Shown here piece after piece: positions 5,565 through 7,200 of a stretch of DNA of 7,200 nucleotides. The stretch's first letter is position 1. Each line of letters starts with the position of its first letter. The DNA lies in contig CAMCOJ010000107.1 in NCBI GenBank assembly GCA_945876405.1, positions 1-7,200 of the forward strand, written 5' to 3'. The notes under the pieces are model-generated. The model saw only the letters and a list, made by a program, of their open reading frames with translations, was not told the origin of the DNA and ran no database searches. The DNA is from an uncultured Ruminococcus sp. (GTDB lineage: Bacteria > Bacillota > Clostridia > Oscillospirales > Ruminococcaceae). The translations under genes and the position numbers were made by a program.

Positions 5565-7200
5565 TTGAAAATAAAAACCATATACATAGAAAATTTCGGT
5601 AAACTAAAGAATTTCAAACTCGATTTAAAACCCGGTCTGAATATTATTTACGGCAGCAACGAATCCGGAAAAACAACTGTTATGAATTTTATAAAAATGA
5701 TGTTCTACGGCACTGCCGGAAAATCATCTGACATAAACAAAAACATGAGGAAAAAATATGCTCCGTGGGACGGTGCACCTATGTCAGGATACATTGAATT
5801 CGAATCCGGCGGACAGGACTTTCGTATAGAACGTGAATTCGGAAACTCCAATATCAGCGATAATATAAGCATATGGAATCTTTCTACCGGCTCCTCTGAG
5901 GCGGTAAGCTGTAAATATGATGCAGGAGAACGCTTTATTGGAATGAGTCTGTCTGCATTTGAAAAAAGTGTATTCATAGGAGATGTATCCTCAGTTGTTA
6001 ACGGAACAGACAAAGAAGATGAGATATCAAAAAAGCTGATGAACTACTCCTCTTCTGCTGAAGAAAATATTTCTTATGAGATTGTCAGAAAAAGGCTTCA
6101 GAAAGCCCATGAGGAACTTCGTTCAAAAAGCGGCAGAACCGGTGTGATTGACAGACTAATGTCCGAACTTTCCGAAAAAACAGAACAGCTCTCACGTACT
6201 GAGGAAGAAGAAGAACGGAAAATTGCTGATGAAGAACTGCACACATCATTCTGTGAACATCTTCAGAAAAAGAAGGAATATTATGATTCTTTGTCAGACC
6301 GGATTAAAGAACAGCGCATCATACGGGAACTTCACTCACTTGAGGTTCAGAGCAGAAAGAATCAGGTGAAAAGCAGGCTGGAAGAAAAGCTAAATAATCT
6401 CCTGGCTGAAATATCAAACGAAAACTTCTGTGTTACTGATTCCTTCCTTGACGAATGCTCAGATATGCTTTCTGAACTAAAAAGATTAAAAGATACATAC
6501 AACGAAAAAAAAAATGAATTCAACTCCATGTCAAATGAGATTTCTGAGCTCAGACTTTCCGATGCTATACAGGCAAACTACGCCGACATTGACAGTCTTG
6601 AAGAACAGAGAAAAGTCATATCAGAAAAGATAACACTTGCTGAAGAAAAGCTGAATGAAATAATTTCTGTTGCCGAACAGCTGAGTACCGGACTGAAAGA
6701 AACCCATATAAAAGAAGAGCTGTATAAGGAGCATATTGATGATATGGAATCAAACTATGTTACACTTATCCCGGCTGCTATCATTATTATCATTGCTATA
6801 GCTTTATTTTTAAAAAATCCATGGTTTCTTCTTTCGGCAATCCCTGTTACACTCGTCGTTGTAGCCGGAACAAAAATTATAGAGAAAATTCAGAAAAACC
6901 ATGACAAAAAAGCCGGTATAGAACACAAAGCTCCTGACTTTGAAAATGCTTACAGAGAATATGAAAAAGCTATTTCTGAAAATCAAAAAAGAAGTGATGA
7001 GATACACTGTGAAACCTCGCTCCTTAAGGATGAGCTGAACGAAACTGAACGAAAGAAAAGTGAGCTTGAAAAGGAAAACAATCGTCTGGTTCTTATAAAT
7101 AATCAGAAAAAATCAGAACTTAACAAACTAAGTTCTGATTTAGAAAAAACAAGAAACGATATTTCTCTTCTAGAAACTTCAGCAGTACAGTTTTTTTCCC
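5565..7200 (+). CDS. YhaN/SbcC-like AAA ATPase with coiled coil and membrane hairpin (5' part)
   Basis: N-terminal 545 residues of a large ABC/SMC-type ATPase; the frame stays open to the right edge, so the C-terminal coil and ATPase half are missing. It begins IKTIYIENFGKLKNFKLDL and has Walker A GSNESGKT (30-37). Next come the family-typical KKYAPWDGAPMSGYIEF (63-79) and an FRIERE strand, as in YhaN/RecF/SbcC-related proteins. Long charged heptad-like coils run from about 150 to 395 and from about 440 onward. Between them are two hydrophobic segments (401-416 and 420-436) that look like a membrane hairpin. At the usual Q-loop place the sequence is FIGD, with D140 where glutamine is expected. 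The start is TTG at 5565, chosen because of the strong ribosome binding site and an in-frame stop just upstream. Relatives act in DNA end processing or repair, often beside an SbcD-like nuclease; none lies upstream here. Family call is good, precise function unknown. Confidence 0.85.
   Translation, partial: MKIKTIYIENFGKLKNFKLDLKPGLNIIYGSNESGKTTVMNFIKMMFYGTAGKSSDINKNMRKKYAPWDGAPMSGYIEFESGGQDFRIEREFGNSNISDNISIWNLSTGSSEAVSCKYDAGERFIGMSLSAFEKSVFIGDVSSVVNGTDKEDEISKKLMNYSSSAEENISYEIVRKRLQKAHEELRSKSGRTGVIDRLMSELSEKTEQLSRTEEEEERKIADEELHTSFCEHLQKKKEYYDSLSDRIKEQRIIRELHSLEVQSRKNQVKSRLEEKLNNLLAEISNENFCVTDSFLDECSDMLSELKRLKDTYNEKKNEFNSMSNEISELRLSDAIQANYADIDSLEEQRKVISEKITLAEEKLNEIISVAEQLSTGLKETHIKEELYKEHIDDMESNYVTLIPAAIIIIIAIALFLKNPWFLLSAIPVTLVVVAGTKIIEKIQKNHDKKAGIEHKAPDFENAYREYEKAISENQKRSDEIHCETSLLKDELNETERKKSELEKENNRLVLINNQKKSELNKLSSDLEKTRNDISLLETSAVQFFS

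Noticed and set aside
5705..6013. Minus-strand open frame of 102 codons opposite the ATPase N-terminus
   Set aside because: The plus strand here encodes Walker A-proximal family motifs in an uninterrupted frame; the antisense frame is a shadow.
6810..7007. Minus-strand open frame opposite the ATPase membrane hairpin
   Set aside because: Its Phe-rich sequence is the reverse reading of Lys/Glu-rich coil codons, and no start signals are present.

Overview
The window looks like a chromosomal segment from a low-to-moderate G+C, cellulolytic Firmicute of the Ruminococcus type. Ruminococcus flavefaciens or a close relative is my best guess. The main evidence is a secreted GH5 cellulase ending in a two-repeat type I dockerin after a Thr/Pro/Lys linker, which is the hallmark of a cellulosome producer. 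Strong AGGAGG-like ribosome binding sites, sigma-A type promoters and a lipoprotein-type solute-binding protein also fit a Gram-positive host. The species is an inference from protein style, not from a database match.

Layout: (1) 33-536, minus strand: a small four-helix VanZ-like membrane protein with its own promoter. (2) 537-800: divergent intergenic region with two back-to-back promoters. (3) 801-3550, plus strand: a two-gene operon with a 4-bp ATGA overlap. It encodes a transmembrane diguanylate cyclase (extracytoplasmic sensor plus GGDEF) and a lipoprotein sugar-type solute-binding protein. (4) 3551-3637: a promoter with a perfect TTGACA -35. (5) 3638-5449: a dockerin-bearing GH5 endoglucanase, closed by a strong intrinsic terminator at 5458-5490. 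(6) 5565 to beyond the right edge: the first 545 residues of a YhaN/SbcC-like AAA ATPase with a membrane hairpin inside its coiled coil. It starts at a TTG codon.

The most interesting unit is the cyclase/binding-protein operon. No transporter permease or ATPase accompanies the binding protein, and its reading frame is translationally coupled to the cyclase. This suggests that the binding protein is the ligand-sensing half of a signalling pair, with the cyclase reporting an extracellular sugar as cyclic di-GMP. The cellulase immediately downstream makes a cellulose-breakdown sugar a reasonable ligand guess, but nothing in the sequence proves it. The VanZ-like gene and the ATPase appear to be independent transcription units with no evident functional link to the middle three genes. 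No tRNA, rRNA, CRISPR array, insertion sequence or attachment site was seen.
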